Below are positions 1 through 8,821 of a stretch of 64,000 nt of DNA, in pieces. A model generated the notes under the pieces. It searched no databases. It was not told where the DNA came from and was given only the letters and a program-made list of their open reading frames with translations. A program made the position numbers and the translations under genes. Within the stretch, counting starts at the first letter, position 1. Each line of letters opens with the position of its first letter. The stretch is from Sulfitobacter alexandrii (GTDB lineage: Bacteria; Pseudomonadota; Alphaproteobacteria; Rhodobacterales; Rhodobacteraceae): the NCBI RefSeq assembly GCF_001886735.1, contig NZ_CP018080.1, positions 124,001 to 188,000 of the forward strand, written 5' to 3'.

Positions 1-293
1 CGTTCGAGATCATCTTCATCGTGATCCCGATCACCGCGCCTGTCCTGCTTGCCCTCGACGTCGATCCGGTGTGGCTGGGTGTGATCGTCGGCGTCAACCT
101 GCAGACCTCCTTCCTCACACCGCCATTCGGCTTCGCGCTCTTCTATCTCCGGGGTGTCGCGCCGGAGAACCTGCCCACCTCCGCGATCTACAAGGGGATC
201 ATTCCCTTCGTGGGCCTTCAGGTCATCGCGATCGCGGTTCTCTTCGCCTTTCCCGACATCGTCACCTGGTTGCCGCGCCTGATCGCGAATTAA
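1..293 (+). CDS. TRAP transporter large permease (DctM family), C-terminal fragment
   Basis: The reading frame is open from the window edge and ends with TAA at 291-293, giving the last 96 residues of a protein that starts outside. The fragment is hydrophobic and carries the family's C-terminal pattern: VNLQTSFLTPPFG, then an FYLRG segment, a last membrane helix, and the ending TWLPRLIAN. DctM proteins form the 12-helix, sodium-coupled transport channel of TRAP systems for carboxylates and related solutes. The gene converges on a TRAP binding-protein gene on the other strand (445-1539), so the two could belong to one transporter; that is inference. The family is clear and the substrate unknown. 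Confidence 0.9.
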   Translation, partial: FEIIFIVIPITAPVLLALDVDPVWLGVIVGVNLQTSFLTPPFGFALFYLRGVAPENLPTSAIYKGIIPFVGLQVIAIAVLFAFPDIVTWLPRLIAN

Positions 294-303
294 GGCGGCT
301 TGC

Positions 304-326
304 AGCGCCGCCGTTCGGGCGGCGCT
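304..326 (+). terminator. GC-rich hairpin after the TRAP permease gene
   Basis: A perfect 9-bp stem (AGCGCCGCC / GGCGGCGCT) with a 5-nt loop starts 10 nt after the permease stop codon. No T-run follows it, so it is at best a weak or Rho-assisted terminator. The rest of the gap up to 387 shows nothing else. Confidence 0.45.
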
Positions 327-387
327 TGCGACCGGGGCACAAAACCAAGTCTCTGGAAATCCGGTAGCCAGCGCGGCGCAGTCCCGC

Positions 388-421
388 AAAAAAAACGGCT
401 GCCGGAATTTTCCGGCAGCCG
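388..421 (-). terminator. Rho-independent terminator of the minus-strand TRAP binding-protein gene
   Basis: Read on the minus strand, a perfect 12-bp stem (CGGCTGCCGGAA / TTCCGGCAGCCG, 2-nt loop) is followed directly by eight T residues. It sits 23 nt after the stop codon at 445-447. This is the clearest intrinsic terminator in the window. Confidence 0.92.
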
Positions 422-444
422 CTTCGTTTCTATCCCTGAAGGGA

Positions 445-1539
445 TCAGTACTTGAGGTACTTCTGGCGCGCGACCTGGTAGGGCAGATCGACCATTTCCG
501 TCCGCTCGCGCACGAGGTTGAGCGCCTCGATGAAGCTTTCGGTGGTCTTCTTCACCAGCGGATCGTCGCTGCTGCGCAGTTCTTCCACCACTTCCTGCGA
601 TGCCTTGGCACCGGCTTCCATGATGTCGTCGGGGAACTGGCGCACGTTCACACCGTGGTCGTTGACCAGCGTGCGCAGGGCGCGCGGGTCGTTCGCATAG
701 AAGTCCGCTGCAACCTGGTCGTATTCGGCCTGGCAGATGTCCTTGACGATGGCCTGCAGATCGTCCGGCAGTTCCTGGTACTTTGCCTTGTCGACGACAA
801 GCTCCGTTGCCAGGCCGGATTCCACGAAGGACGGCATGTAGTAGTTCTTGGCCACCTGGTGGAAGCCGAGCGCCAGATCGTTGTAGGGGCCGACGAATTC
901 CGCCGCGTCCAGCGTGCCGGATTGCAGGGCCTGGAAGATCTCGCCCGCTGCCATGTTGGTTACGGTGGCGCCGAGTTTCTCCCAGACGCGGCCACCCAGA
1001 CCCGGGGTCCGGAAACGCACGCCTTGCAGGTCGTCCACGCTGGTCAGCTCGTTCTTGAACCAGCCGCCGGCCTGGGTGCCGGTGTTGCCCGACAGGAAGC
1101 CCTGAACGCCGAACTGGTCGTAGATTTCGTCCCAGATTTCCTGACCGCCCATGTAGCGGATCCATGCGGTCAGTTCGGGCGTGGTCATGCCGTACGGCAC
1201 GCCGGTGAAGAACGACAGCGCAGGCGTCTTGTTCTGCCAGTAGTAGGCGGCGCCGTGGCTCATCTCGGCGGTGCCGTCGATCACGGCGTCCAGCGACTGG
1301 AGCGGCGGCACGAGTTCGCCGGCCGAGTAGACCTGAACCGTCAGCCGGCCACCGGACGCCGCGGTGATCCGGTCACCCAGACGCTGGGCGCCGACACCCA
1401 GTCCGGGGAAATTCTTGGGCCACGTTGTGACCATGCGCCAGGTCATGTTGCCCTGCGCCACAGCCGGAGCGGCCAACCCGCCCGCAGCTGCGCCAACGCC
1501 GACGACACTGGCACTTTTCATAAAGGAACGACGATCCAT
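445..1539 (-). CDS. TRAP transporter solute-binding protein (DctP family), Tat-exported
   Basis: Periplasmic binding subunit of a TRAP transporter, 364 aa. The start at 1539 is chosen because GGGAGG lies just upstream and the protein then begins with a twin-arginine signal (RRSFMK, followed by a small hydrophobic stretch ending APAVAQ, about residue 29). A Tat signal suggests export in a folded state. The body shows DctP-family features such as the early MVTTWP segment, the GELVP segment and an FRTPG motif around residue 180. It is transcribed alone, with its own terminator, and converges on a TRAP permease gene at 1-293. The 274-nt gap upstream shows no firm promoter. Family assignment is firm; the substrate is unknown. 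Confidence 0.92.
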   Translation of the reverse strand: MDRRSFMKSASVVGVGAAAGGLAAPAVAQGNMTWRMVTTWPKNFPGLGVGAQRLGDRITAASGGRLTVQVYSAGELVPPLQSLDAVIDGTAEMSHGAAYYWQNKTPALSFFTGVPYGMTTPELTAWIRYMGGQEIWDEIYDQFGVQGFLSGNTGTQAGGWFKNELTSVDDLQGVRFRTPGLGGRVWEKLGATVTNMAAGEIFQALQSGTLDAAEFVGPYNDLALGFHQVAKNYYMPSFVESGLATELVVDKAKYQELPDDLQAIVKDICQAEYDQVAADFYANDPRALRTLVNDHGVNVRQFPDDIMEAGAKASQEVVEELRSSDDPLVKKTTESFIEALNLVRERTEMVDLPYQVARQKYLKY

Positions 1540-1775
1540 GGGACCTCCCGATTTGTAACTGAACTTGCACAAAGACCCGGGCTTTTGCTCCCACCCGGCC
1601 TCTGCGCGCAGCTAACGGGGCGAGACCCGGAATGTCCAGCGCAGGTAGAAAAAATCAACCGGAAATCGGTATTTATCCAGGCCGTTCCTGGCTGGCAGCG
1701 TCACCGATGCGGGCATGGCAACAGGCCCGGAACCCGGTTCCCGACGGCTCGAAACGGTGGCGCCCTGCCCGGGGT

Positions 1776-1801
1776 GTCGAAGGGCCCTCGGGCCCCTCGA
1801 C
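1776..1801 (-). terminator. Hairpin downstream of the sugar-operon binding-protein gene
   Basis: A 12-bp stem with one mismatch and a 2-nt loop (GTCGAAGGGCCC / GGGCCCCTCGAC) lies 12 nt after the stop codon at 1814. No T-run is present. Its position at the end of the long minus-strand operon suggests a terminator, but the evidence is structural only. Confidence 0.5.
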
Positions 1802-1813
1802 GTCATGAGCGGA

Positions 1814-2758
1814 TCAGAACGGGCTATCTTCGTAGTAGAAGTCAGCAGCGTTCTCAGGCGTGATCAGCACCGATCCGATCGTGAAGGTACCGGACACCGG
1901 CGCGGTGGAGGTGAGGCCGACCGCGGTCATCTCGATGGCGGTGGCGATCATGGACGGCGGATAGGTCACGTCCGCCGGGATCATCGGGTCGCCGTCCCGC
2001 ACCTTGGCGACCATCTCCTTCATGCCCGCGCCGCCCAGCACGAACTGGATGTCGTCACGGCCGGACTGTTCGATCGCCGCCAGAACGCCGATAGCCATGT
2101 CGTCGTCCGATGCCCAGACCGCGTCGATCTTGTCGTATTTCGACAGGAAGTCCTGCATCACCGTGAAGCTGTCGTCGCGATTCCAGTTGCCGTGCTCCAT
2201 CGCGAGGATGTTGATGCCCGATCCCTCGATCGCTTCCTGGAAACCTTCCACGCGCTCGTTGTCGATCGTCGTGGGGATCCCGCGGAACACGACGATGTCG
2301 CCACCGTCCGGCATGGCCGAAACCATGTACTCGCCTGAGACCTTGCCGAAGCCGGGGTTGTCGCCCGCGACGTAGAGATCCTCGATGCCCGGTTGTGCAA
2401 GGCCGCGATCCACCACCGTCACCCATGCGCCGCTGTCCGCGACGGCCTTGACCGGGCTGGTCAGCGGCTCGGACTCGAACGGCAGCACGACCAGCGCGCT
2501 GATGTTGCGGGTGGCCAGCATGTCCTCGATATCGTTGACCTGCTTGGCAGGGTCGGACGCCGTGGCAAGAACGAAGTCCAGCTCGGGATAGACTTCCTCG
2601 AGGCGGTCCACCGCCTGCTGTGCATGGAAGTTCATGCCGCCCGCCCAGCCGTGGGTCGCCGCCGGGATCGACACGCCGATCACCTTGGTGTCCTGGGCCA
2701 TCGCGGGCATTGCCAGTGTCGCGGCCAGGGCGGCCGCCGTGATTTTCGTGAATTTCAT
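1814..2758 (-). CDS. Sugar ABC transporter periplasmic binding protein (RbsB/XylF type)
   Basis: Binding subunit of a CUT2 (ribose/xylose-type) ABC importer, 314 aa. The start at 2758 has AGAGGAG upstream and gives a normal Sec signal peptide (MKFTKITAAALAA...AMAQ, cut near residue 22). Typical features of the periplasmic-binding-protein-1 fold follow: GVSIPAATHGW near the N terminus, KQVNDIEDM, a VLPFESEPL strand, and AVWASDDDMAIG in the second lobe. It is the last gene of the operon after the permease (44-nt gap), and its position next to xylose isomerase suggests a pentose or related sugar. The exact sugar cannot be read from sequence. Confidence 0.9.
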   Translation of the reverse strand: MKFTKITAAALAATLAMPAMAQDTKVIGVSIPAATHGWAGGMNFHAQQAVDRLEEVYPELDFVLATASDPAKQVNDIEDMLATRNISALVVLPFESEPLTSPVKAVADSGAWVTVVDRGLAQPGIEDLYVAGDNPGFGKVSGEYMVSAMPDGGDIVVFRGIPTTIDNERVEGFQEAIEGSGINILAMEHGNWNRDDSFTVMQDFLSKYDKIDAVWASDDDMAIGVLAAIEQSGRDDIQFVLGGAGMKEMVAKVRDGDPMIPADVTYPPSMIATAIEMTAVGLTSTAPVSGTFTIGSVLITPENAADFYYEDSPF

Positions 2759-2802
2759 GGCTTTTCTCCTCTGTTTACCATGTCTTTTCCGAAGAGCCGC
2801 TA

Positions 2803-3801
2803 TCAGCTCTCCGCCTTCTTCTCGCGCTGCAGGATGACGGCGAGGATGATGATCACCCCCTGGATCGCCCCGTTGAGATAGGGCGACACGCCATCCGTCA
2901 GGTTCAGGATGTTGTCGATCAGCGACAGGATCAGCACGCCGATCACCGTGCCCCAGACCCGGCCGAAGCCGCCCTTGAGCATGGTGCCGCCGATGATCAC
3001 CGCCGCGATCGCCTCCAGTTCCCACAACACCCCGGTACTGGGCGACGCAGAGCCAAGCCGCGGCACGTACATGATCGTCGCGACGCCCACCAGAATGCCG
3101 AGGAAGACATATGTCAGCATCCGCACCCGGTTCACGTTGACCGACGAATAACGCGCCACCTGGTCGTTCGAGCCGACCGCCGCCGCGTGCCGTCCGAACG
3201 CCGCCCGCCGCATCACCAGCTCGCCCGTGATCGCCACCAGCGCGAAAACGATGATGGGCCAGCTGATCCCCAGTATGCCGTCGAAGTAGATGGGCCGGAT
3301 CACCGACCGCATGCCGAAGTCAAGCGACAGCGTGCCTCCGTCCGCAAGCCAGGTCACGAGGCTGCGGTAGATGCCCATGGTCCCCAGCGTCACGATGAAG
3401 GCTTCGATCCGCATCGTGGTGATGAGAAACCCGTTGACGAAGCCCGCCAGCGTGCCTGCCACCATCGCCGTCAGCATGCCGACGAAAACCAGGGGCCAGC
3501 CCGGCCCCATCATCGGCAGCATCGCGTTCATCACAAGGATCATCAGCCCGGCGATGAAGGCGGCCATGGACCCGACCGACAGGTCGAGCCCGCCGCCGGT
3601 AATGACGAACGTCATGCCCACCGCGATGATCCCGATGAAGGCCGACCGCGACAGCACGTTGGTTATGTTCGCGGCGCTCAGGAAATTGCCGTTCAGCGCG
3701 GCCCCCACGATCACCAGAACGACCAGCGCCAGGATCGGCCCCAGTACCTTCAGGTTCACGCCCCGTCCCACGTTGCGGGTCTGTGTCTCGGTTGCCGTCA
3801 T
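2803..3801 (-). CDS. Sugar ABC transporter permease (RbsC type)
   Basis: Membrane subunit of the CUT2 importer, 332 aa with about ten hydrophobic segments. The family signature TGGGLDLSVGS lies at residues 68-78 and the coupling-loop region GGTMLKGGFG near residue 280. Its ATG overlaps the stop codon of the ATPase gene (ATGA at 3801), so the two are probably translated together. The length matches RbsC/XylH homologues. It would form a homodimeric channel because only one permease gene is present in this operon. Confidence 0.92.
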   Translation of the reverse strand: MTATETQTRNVGRGVNLKVLGPILALVVLVIVGAALNGNFLSAANITNVLSRSAFIGIIAVGMTFVITGGGLDLSVGSMAAFIAGLMILVMNAMLPMMGPGWPLVFVGMLTAMVAGTLAGFVNGFLITTMRIEAFIVTLGTMGIYRSLVTWLADGGTLSLDFGMRSVIRPIYFDGILGISWPIIVFALVAITGELVMRRAAFGRHAAAVGSNDQVARYSSVNVNRVRMLTYVFLGILVGVATIMYVPRLGSASPSTGVLWELEAIAAVIIGGTMLKGGFGRVWGTVIGVLILSLIDNILNLTDGVSPYLNGAIQGVIIILAVILQREKKAES

Positions 3802-5309
3802 CAGCTTGCCTCTTGCCTTTTCGCGCCGAGGCCCATGGCCAGGCGCACGATCTTGTCTTCCGTCATGTCATCGCCGCTGACCTCGCCCGCGATGGCCCCC
3901 AGCCGCATCACGAGAACGCGGTCCGCAAGGCCGATGACTTCCTGCATTTCCGAACTGACCACGATGATGGATTTTCCCGCCGCGGACAGCGCGTGGATGA
4001 ATTCGTAGATCTGCTGCTTCGTCCCGATGTCGATGCCGCGTGTCGGCTCGTCGATGATCACGATCTCGGGGTCGGTCAGCATGATCTTGGCAATCAGCAG
4101 TTTCTGCTGGTTTCCGCCCGAGAGATTGCCCACCAGCACGTCCCGCGTGGGCGCGCGGATATCGAACTCCGCGATCGCGCGGGTCAGCGCGTCCTCTTCG
4201 GCATTCTGGTCGATCAGCCAGTTGGAAAACTCCGGCAGGGATTGCAGCGTCAGGTTCTCGCGCATCCCCTTCTGCAACAGCAGGCCACGTCCCTTTCGGT
4301 CCTCGGTCAGGTAGCAAAGGCCGGCGGCCTGTGCCTGCCCGGGCGACCGCAGGGTGACCGGCTGTCCGTTGATCCGCACCTCGCCGCTGGCGGTGCGCAA
4401 GCCCACCAGACCCTCCATCGTTTCGGTCCGGCCCGACCCGATCAGGCCGGAGATGCCCAGGATCTCGCCCCGCCGCAGGGTGAAGCTCACGTCGCGGGCA
4501 TAGCCCGGCACCGTCAGCCCCCTGACCTCCAGCGCGGCCTCGCCGCCGATCTCGGTGGTCCGGTCCGGATAGAGGGACGAGACGTCGCGCCCCACCATCG
4601 CCTCGGCCATCTGGTCCTCGTCGAACTCCGTCGTCATGCCCTGCGCCACCACGTGGCCGTCCCGCAGCACGGTGATCCGGTCCGAGATGCGCTTCACTTC
4701 GTCCAGCTTGTGCGAGGTGAACAGGATCGCGACCCCCTCCGCCTTCAGCCGGTCCACCTGTTCGAACAGCACTTCGGCCTCGCGTTCCGTCAGCACGGCG
4801 GTCGGCTCGTCCATGATGAGCACCTGCGCCCTGCGCGACAGCGCCTTGGCGATCTCGACCATCTGCTTGTCGGCGTTGGAAATGTCGCGGACCCGCGCAT
4901 CGGGCGACACGTTGCAGTTCAGCCGCTCCAGCAACCGGCGCGTCTCTGCCTGCATCGCCGCCTTGTCGAGGAAAAGTCCCCGCCGTTTCTCGTGGCCCAG
5001 AAAGATGTTCTGCTCCACGCTCAGCTGGTCGGCGAGATTGAACTCCTGATGGATCAGCACCACGCCTTGGGCTTCCGCCTCCTGCGAACCGGCGAACCGG
5101 GCCGGCGTATCGTCCAGCATCACCTGCCCCTTCGTGGGTTCGAGGTACCCCGACATAATCTTCATGGCGGTCGACTTGCCCGCCCCGTTCTCGCCGATCA
5201 GGGCGTGCACCTCTCCGGGGTGCAGGGTCAGATTGATGTCGTGCAGCACCTGCACGGGCCCAAAGCTTCGGCAGACGTCAGCCAGCGTGAGGGCGCGGTT
5301 GTCGCTCAT
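3801..5309 (-). CDS. Sugar ABC transporter ATP-binding protein, two ATPase domains (RbsA/XylG type)
   Basis: Energy-coupling subunit of the importer, 502 aa, the usual length for the double-domain CUT2 ATPases. The first domain has Walker A GENGAGKST at residues 39-47 and an MDEPTAVLT Walker B. The second has the degenerate GLIGSGRTE loop and the signature LSGGNQQK with DEPTRGID, as is normal for this family, in which the two halves are not equivalent. The start overlaps the stop of the Gfo/Idh gene upstream (ATGA) and the end overlaps the permease start. Confidence 0.94.
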   Translation of the reverse strand: MSDNRALTLADVCRSFGPVQVLHDINLTLHPGEVHALIGENGAGKSTAMKIMSGYLEPTKGQVMLDDTPARFAGSQEAEAQGVVLIHQEFNLADQLSVEQNIFLGHEKRRGLFLDKAAMQAETRRLLERLNCNVSPDARVRDISNADKQMVEIAKALSRRAQVLIMDEPTAVLTEREAEVLFEQVDRLKAEGVAILFTSHKLDEVKRISDRITVLRDGHVVAQGMTTEFDEDQMAEAMVGRDVSSLYPDRTTEIGGEAALEVRGLTVPGYARDVSFTLRRGEILGISGLIGSGRTETMEGLVGLRTASGEVRINGQPVTLRSPGQAQAAGLCYLTEDRKGRGLLLQKGMRENLTLQSLPEFSNWLIDQNAEEDALTRAIAEFDIRAPTRDVLVGNLSGGNQQKLLIAKIMLTDPEIVIIDEPTRGIDIGTKQQIYEFIHALSAAGKSIIVVSSEMQEVIGLADRVLVMRLGAIAGEVSGDDMTEDKIVRLAMGLGAKRQEAS

Positions 5310-6439
5310 AGCTTGACCCAGGCCGCATCACGCTTGGACGACCGCACGCAGGCGTCGATAAAGGCAACGCCTTCGAGGCCGTCCTGCACGGTCGGCAACA
5401 GGTGGTCGGGCTTGTTGCCATCACGCGCCGCCACGATCAGGTCGGCAGCTTCGTTGTAGATATTGGCGAAGCCTTCGAGATAGCCCTCGGGATGCCCCCC
5501 CGGAATGCGCGAGGCGCTTTGATTGCCCGCAGTCGCCCCGGCCCCGTTGCGTGTCAGCAGGCGCTTGGGCTCGCCAAACGGCGTGAACCACAGGTAATTC
5601 GGATCCTCTTGGGCCCATTCCAGCCCGCCCTTTTCACCGTAGACCCGCAACTTCAGCGCGTTCTCGTTGCCCGGCGCCACCTGCGAGGACCACAGCATGC
5701 CCCGCGCGCCGCCATCGAACCGCAGCATCACGTGCACGTTGTCATCCAGCCGCCGCCCCTCGACAAACGTGCTGAGATCGGCGGCGAGGCTCTCAAGCTG
5801 CAACCCGGTGACGAAGCGGGCGAGGTTATAGGCGTGGGTGCCGATATCGCCCACGCAACCACCCGCGCCCGACCGCTCGGGGTCGGTTCTCCATTCCGCC
5901 TGCTTGCTGCCGTCGGCTTCTACAGCGTCGGTCAGCCAGTCCTGCGGGTATTCCACCTGCACCACCCGGATCTTTCCGATGTCGCCTTGCCGCACCATCT
6001 CGCGGGCCTGACGGATCATGGGATAGCCCGTGTAATTGTGCGTCAGAACGAACAGGGCGTCGGATTTTTCCGCCGCCGCCACCAGCTTCTTGGCATCCGC
6101 CAGGGACGAGGTCAGCGGCTTGTCGCAGATGACGTGAATGCCGCGCTTGAGGAATTCGCGCGCCGCCGGGTAGTGCACGTGGTTCGGCGTGACGATCGCC
6201 ACCGCCTCCACCCCGTCCTTCAGCCGCGCCTCGCGCTTGGCCATCTCCGTGAAATCGCCGTAGCAACGGTCCTCCGCCAGACCGAGCGCCGCGCCGGAGG
6301 CCTTGGATTTCTCGGCGGTCGAGGACAGCGCCCCGGCGACAAGCTGGAACCGCCCGTCGATCCGCGACGCGATGCGATGCACCCCGCCGATAAAAGCGTC
6401 GTTACCGCCGCCGATCATGCCCAGTCGGATTGGTGCCAT
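5306..6439 (-). CDS. Gfo/Idh/MocA-family sugar oxidoreductase
   Basis: Predicted NAD(P)-dependent sugar or inositol dehydrogenase of 377 aa. The N terminus has the Rossmann motif GMIGGGNDAFIG, followed by VTPNHVHYP and CDKPLTS near residue 100, which corresponds to the family's EKP motif. The C-terminal half is the substrate-binding alpha/beta domain, including GAGGCVGDIGTHAYNL. A GTG lies one codon upstream, but the ATG at 6439 overlaps the upstream stop codon as TGATG and is preferred. The gene sits between a TIM-barrel isomerase and the ABC genes, so it probably oxidises the imported sugar or a derivative. The substrate is unknown. Confidence 0.88.
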   Translation of the reverse strand: MAPIRLGMIGGGNDAFIGGVHRIASRIDGRFQLVAGALSSTAEKSKASGAALGLAEDRCYGDFTEMAKREARLKDGVEAVAIVTPNHVHYPAAREFLKRGIHVICDKPLTSSLADAKKLVAAAEKSDALFVLTHNYTGYPMIRQAREMVRQGDIGKIRVVQVEYPQDWLTDAVEADGSKQAEWRTDPERSGAGGCVGDIGTHAYNLARFVTGLQLESLAADLSTFVEGRRLDDNVHVMLRFDGGARGMLWSSQVAPGNENALKLRVYGEKGGLEWAQEDPNYLWFTPFGEPKRLLTRNGAGATAGNQSASRIPGGHPEGYLEGFANIYNEAADLIVAARDGNKPDHLLPTVQDGLEGVAFIDACVRSSKRDAAWVKL

Positions 6440-7494
6440 CACGAAATCCCCATCATCTTGGCGTTCAGCGCATCATCCGCACCGCCGTCCGCGAAGTCGT
6501 CAAAGGCGCGTTCCGTCACGCGGATGATGTGGTTCTTGACGAACTGCGCCCCTTCGCGCGCGCCGTCCTCCGGATGCTTGAGCGCGCATTCCCATTCCAC
6601 GACGGCCCAGCCGTCGAAGTCGTTCGCCGCCATCTTCGAGAAGACGGCCCCGAAATCGACCTGCCCGTCGCCCGGGCTGCGGAAACGTCCCGCACGGTCG
6701 ACCCAGCTTTGATACCCGCCATAAACACCCTGGCGCCCGGTCGGATTGAACTCCGCATCCTTGACGTGGAACATGCGGATCCGGTCGCGATAGATGTCGA
6801 TGTTGTCGAGGTAGTCGAGACATTGCAGCACGTAGTGCGACGGATCGTACAGCATGTTCGCCCGCGGGTGGTTGCCGGTGCGCTCGAGGAACATCTCGTA
6901 GGTGATCCCGTCGTGCAAATCCTCGCCCGGATGGATCTCATAACAGACGTCGACACCGCAGTCCTCCGCATGATCGAGGATCGGTGTCCAGCGTTTCGCC
7001 AGTTCGTCGAACGCGGTCTCGACCAACCCGACAGGCCGCTGCGGCCAGGGATAGACATAGGGCCAGGCCAGCGCGCCGGAAAATGTCGCATGTGCCGTGA
7101 TGCCCAGATTGGCCGAGGCGGACAGCGCCTTCTTGACCTGGTCAACCGCCCAGGCCTGCCGCGCCTTGGGGTTCCCGCGCACGCTTTCCGCGGCAAACCC
7201 GTCGAACACGTCGTCGTAGGCGGGATTCACCGCCACGAGCTGGCCCTGCAGGTGCGTCGAAAGCTCGGTCACTTCCACGCCGTTCTCGCGCGCTTGTCCT
7301 GCCCATTCCTGGCAGTAGTCCTTCGATTCCGCCGCTTGATCCAGATCGATCATCCGCGCATCCCAGCTGGGCACCTGCACACCCTTGTAGCCGCAGTCGG
7401 CGGCCCACTTGGTGATCGCGTCCCAGGAATTGAATGGCGCCTCATCGCCGGCAAATTGCGCCAGAAACAGCGCCGGGCCCTTGATCGTCTTCAT
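6439..7494 (-). CDS. Sugar phosphate isomerase/epimerase family protein (TIM barrel, IolE/DTE-like)
   Basis: Predicted cytosolic TIM-barrel (xylose-isomerase-like) enzyme of 351 aa. The start at 7494 follows GGGAGGAAG at good spacing. Metal-site-type segments are visible: CYEIHPGED, YDPSHYVLQ, MFHVKDAEF and VVEWECAL, which carry the E, D, H and E expected for the divalent-metal site of this superfamily. It lies 16 nt after xylA and overlaps the dehydrogenase gene. Together with Gfo/Idh this is the common epimerase-dehydrogenase pairing of sugar and inositol operons. The reaction (isomerase, epimerase or dehydratase) cannot be fixed by eye. Confidence 0.85.
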   Translation of the reverse strand: MKTIKGPALFLAQFAGDEAPFNSWDAITKWAADCGYKGVQVPSWDARMIDLDQAAESKDYCQEWAGQARENGVEVTELSTHLQGQLVAVNPAYDDVFDGFAAESVRGNPKARQAWAVDQVKKALSASANLGITAHATFSGALAWPYVYPWPQRPVGLVETAFDELAKRWTPILDHAEDCGVDVCYEIHPGEDLHDGITYEMFLERTGNHPRANMLYDPSHYVLQCLDYLDNIDIYRDRIRMFHVKDAEFNPTGRQGVYGGYQSWVDRAGRFRSPGDGQVDFGAVFSKMAANDFDGWAVVEWECALKHPEDGAREGAQFVKNHIIRVTERAFDDFADGGADDALNAKMMGIS

Positions 7495-7510
7495 CACTTC
7501 CTCCCTTTCG

Positions 7511-8821
7511 TCACACGTATCGATTGACGATGTTCTCGAGTTTTTCCTGCGCGCCGGACCGCGGCTGCGGGTTCGCGCCGCGCGCCTCGGCATCCGCCGC
7601 GATGCCGTCCAAGGTTGCGCCATCGGCCAGCATGGCCCTCGCCGCATCGCTTTCCCAGCCGGCGTAGCGGTCCCGCCGCGGGCCTTCCAGCGCGTCGTCC
7701 TGGATCATCCGCCAGGCAGATTTCAATCCCCGCGCGCAGATGTCCATCGCGCCCACGTGAGACGCGATCAGGTCTTCGGGGTCCAGCGACTGCCGCCGCA
7801 GCTTGGCGTCGAAGTTGGTGCCGCCGGTGGTGAACCCGCCCGCCATCAGAACCTCGTAGTAGGCAAGCGCGGCCTCTGAAGGCGAGTTGGGAAACTGGTC
7901 CGTGTCCCATCCCGACTGGTAGTCGTTGCGGTTCATGTCGATGGACCCGAAAATCCCCAATGTCCGCGCCATCGCCAGCTCATGCTCGAAGGAGTGGCCA
8001 GCGAGAATCGCGTGCCCCTGTTCGACGTTCACCTTCACCTCGTTCTCCAGCCCGAAGCGCTTGAGAAATCCATAGACGGTGGCGACGTCGTAATCGTACT
8101 GGTGCTTGGTCGGTTCCTGCGGTTTCGGCTCGATCAGGATCGCACCCTTGAAGCCGATCTTGTGCTTGTATTCGACCACCATCGAAAGGAACCTGCCCAT
8201 CTGGTCCAACTCCCGGCCCAGGTCGGTGTTGAGCAGTGTCTCGTACCCCTCGCGCCCGCCCCACAGAACGTAATTCTCGCCGTTCAGCCGGTGCGTCACA
8301 TCCATGCAGGCCTTCACGGTGGACGCGCAATAGGCAAACACCTCCGGATCGGGATTGGTGCTCGCCCCGGCCATGTAGCGCCGGTTGGAGAACATGTTCG
8401 CGGTGCCCCACAGCAGCTTGGGGCCGCCATCGGCCATCTTGGTCTCGAAATAGTCGGCCATTTCGTTCAGGCGCTTGTGGCTTTCCGTCAGGCTGTCACC
8501 CTCGGGGCGCACGTCATGATCGTGAAAGCAGAAATAGGGCACGCCGAGGATGCGGAACATGTCGAACGCCGCATCCGCCTTGGCCCGGGCCAGATCCATC
8601 GTGTCCGCCGGAAACCACGGCCGCTCGAAGGTCTGGCCGCCAAAGGGGTCGTTACCCTCCCACACGAAGTTGTGCCAGTAGCACACCGCAAACCGCAGAT
8701 GCTCTTCCATCGTCCGGTCCCCCAGCTTCTCCTTGGGGTCATAGTGACGAAAGGCCAGCGGATTGGCGCTGTCGGCACCTTGATACGTCACCGGGGCGAT
8801 GTCTGCGAAATATTGGCTCAC
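7511..8821 (-). CDS. xylA: Xylose isomerase
   Basis: Interconverts D-xylose and D-xylulose in the cytosol, 436 aa, the normal length of class II xylose isomerases. Characteristic segments are present in order: [12 protein letters not shown] (catalytic His), [23 protein letters not shown] (metal Glu and Lys), NVEQGHA and SFEHE, DMNRND with DTDQFP (metal Asp residues), and GGTNFDAK. The start is a GTG overlapping the stop codon of the LacI gene (GTGA), so regulator and enzyme are translationally coupled. No xylulokinase gene is present in the operon, which is unusual for a pure xylose pathway. Confidence 0.95.
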   Translation of the reverse strand: MSQYFADIAPVTYQGADSANPLAFRHYDPKEKLGDRTMEEHLRFAVCYWHNFVWEGNDPFGGQTFERPWFPADTMDLARAKADAAFDMFRILGVPYFCFHDHDVRPEGDSLTESHKRLNEMADYFETKMADGGPKLLWGTANMFSNRRYMAGASTNPDPEVFAYCASTVKACMDVTHRLNGENYVLWGGREGYETLLNTDLGRELDQMGRFLSMVVEYKHKIGFKGAILIEPKPQEPTKHQYDYDVATVYGFLKRFGLENEVKVNVEQGHAILAGHSFEHELAMARTLGIFGSIDMNRNDYQSGWDTDQFPNSPSEAALAYYEVLMAGGFTTGGTNFDAKLRRQSLDPEDLIASHVGAMDICARGLKSAWRMIQDDALEGPRRDRYAGWESDAARAMLADGATLDGIAADAEARGANPQPRSGAQEKLENIVNRYV

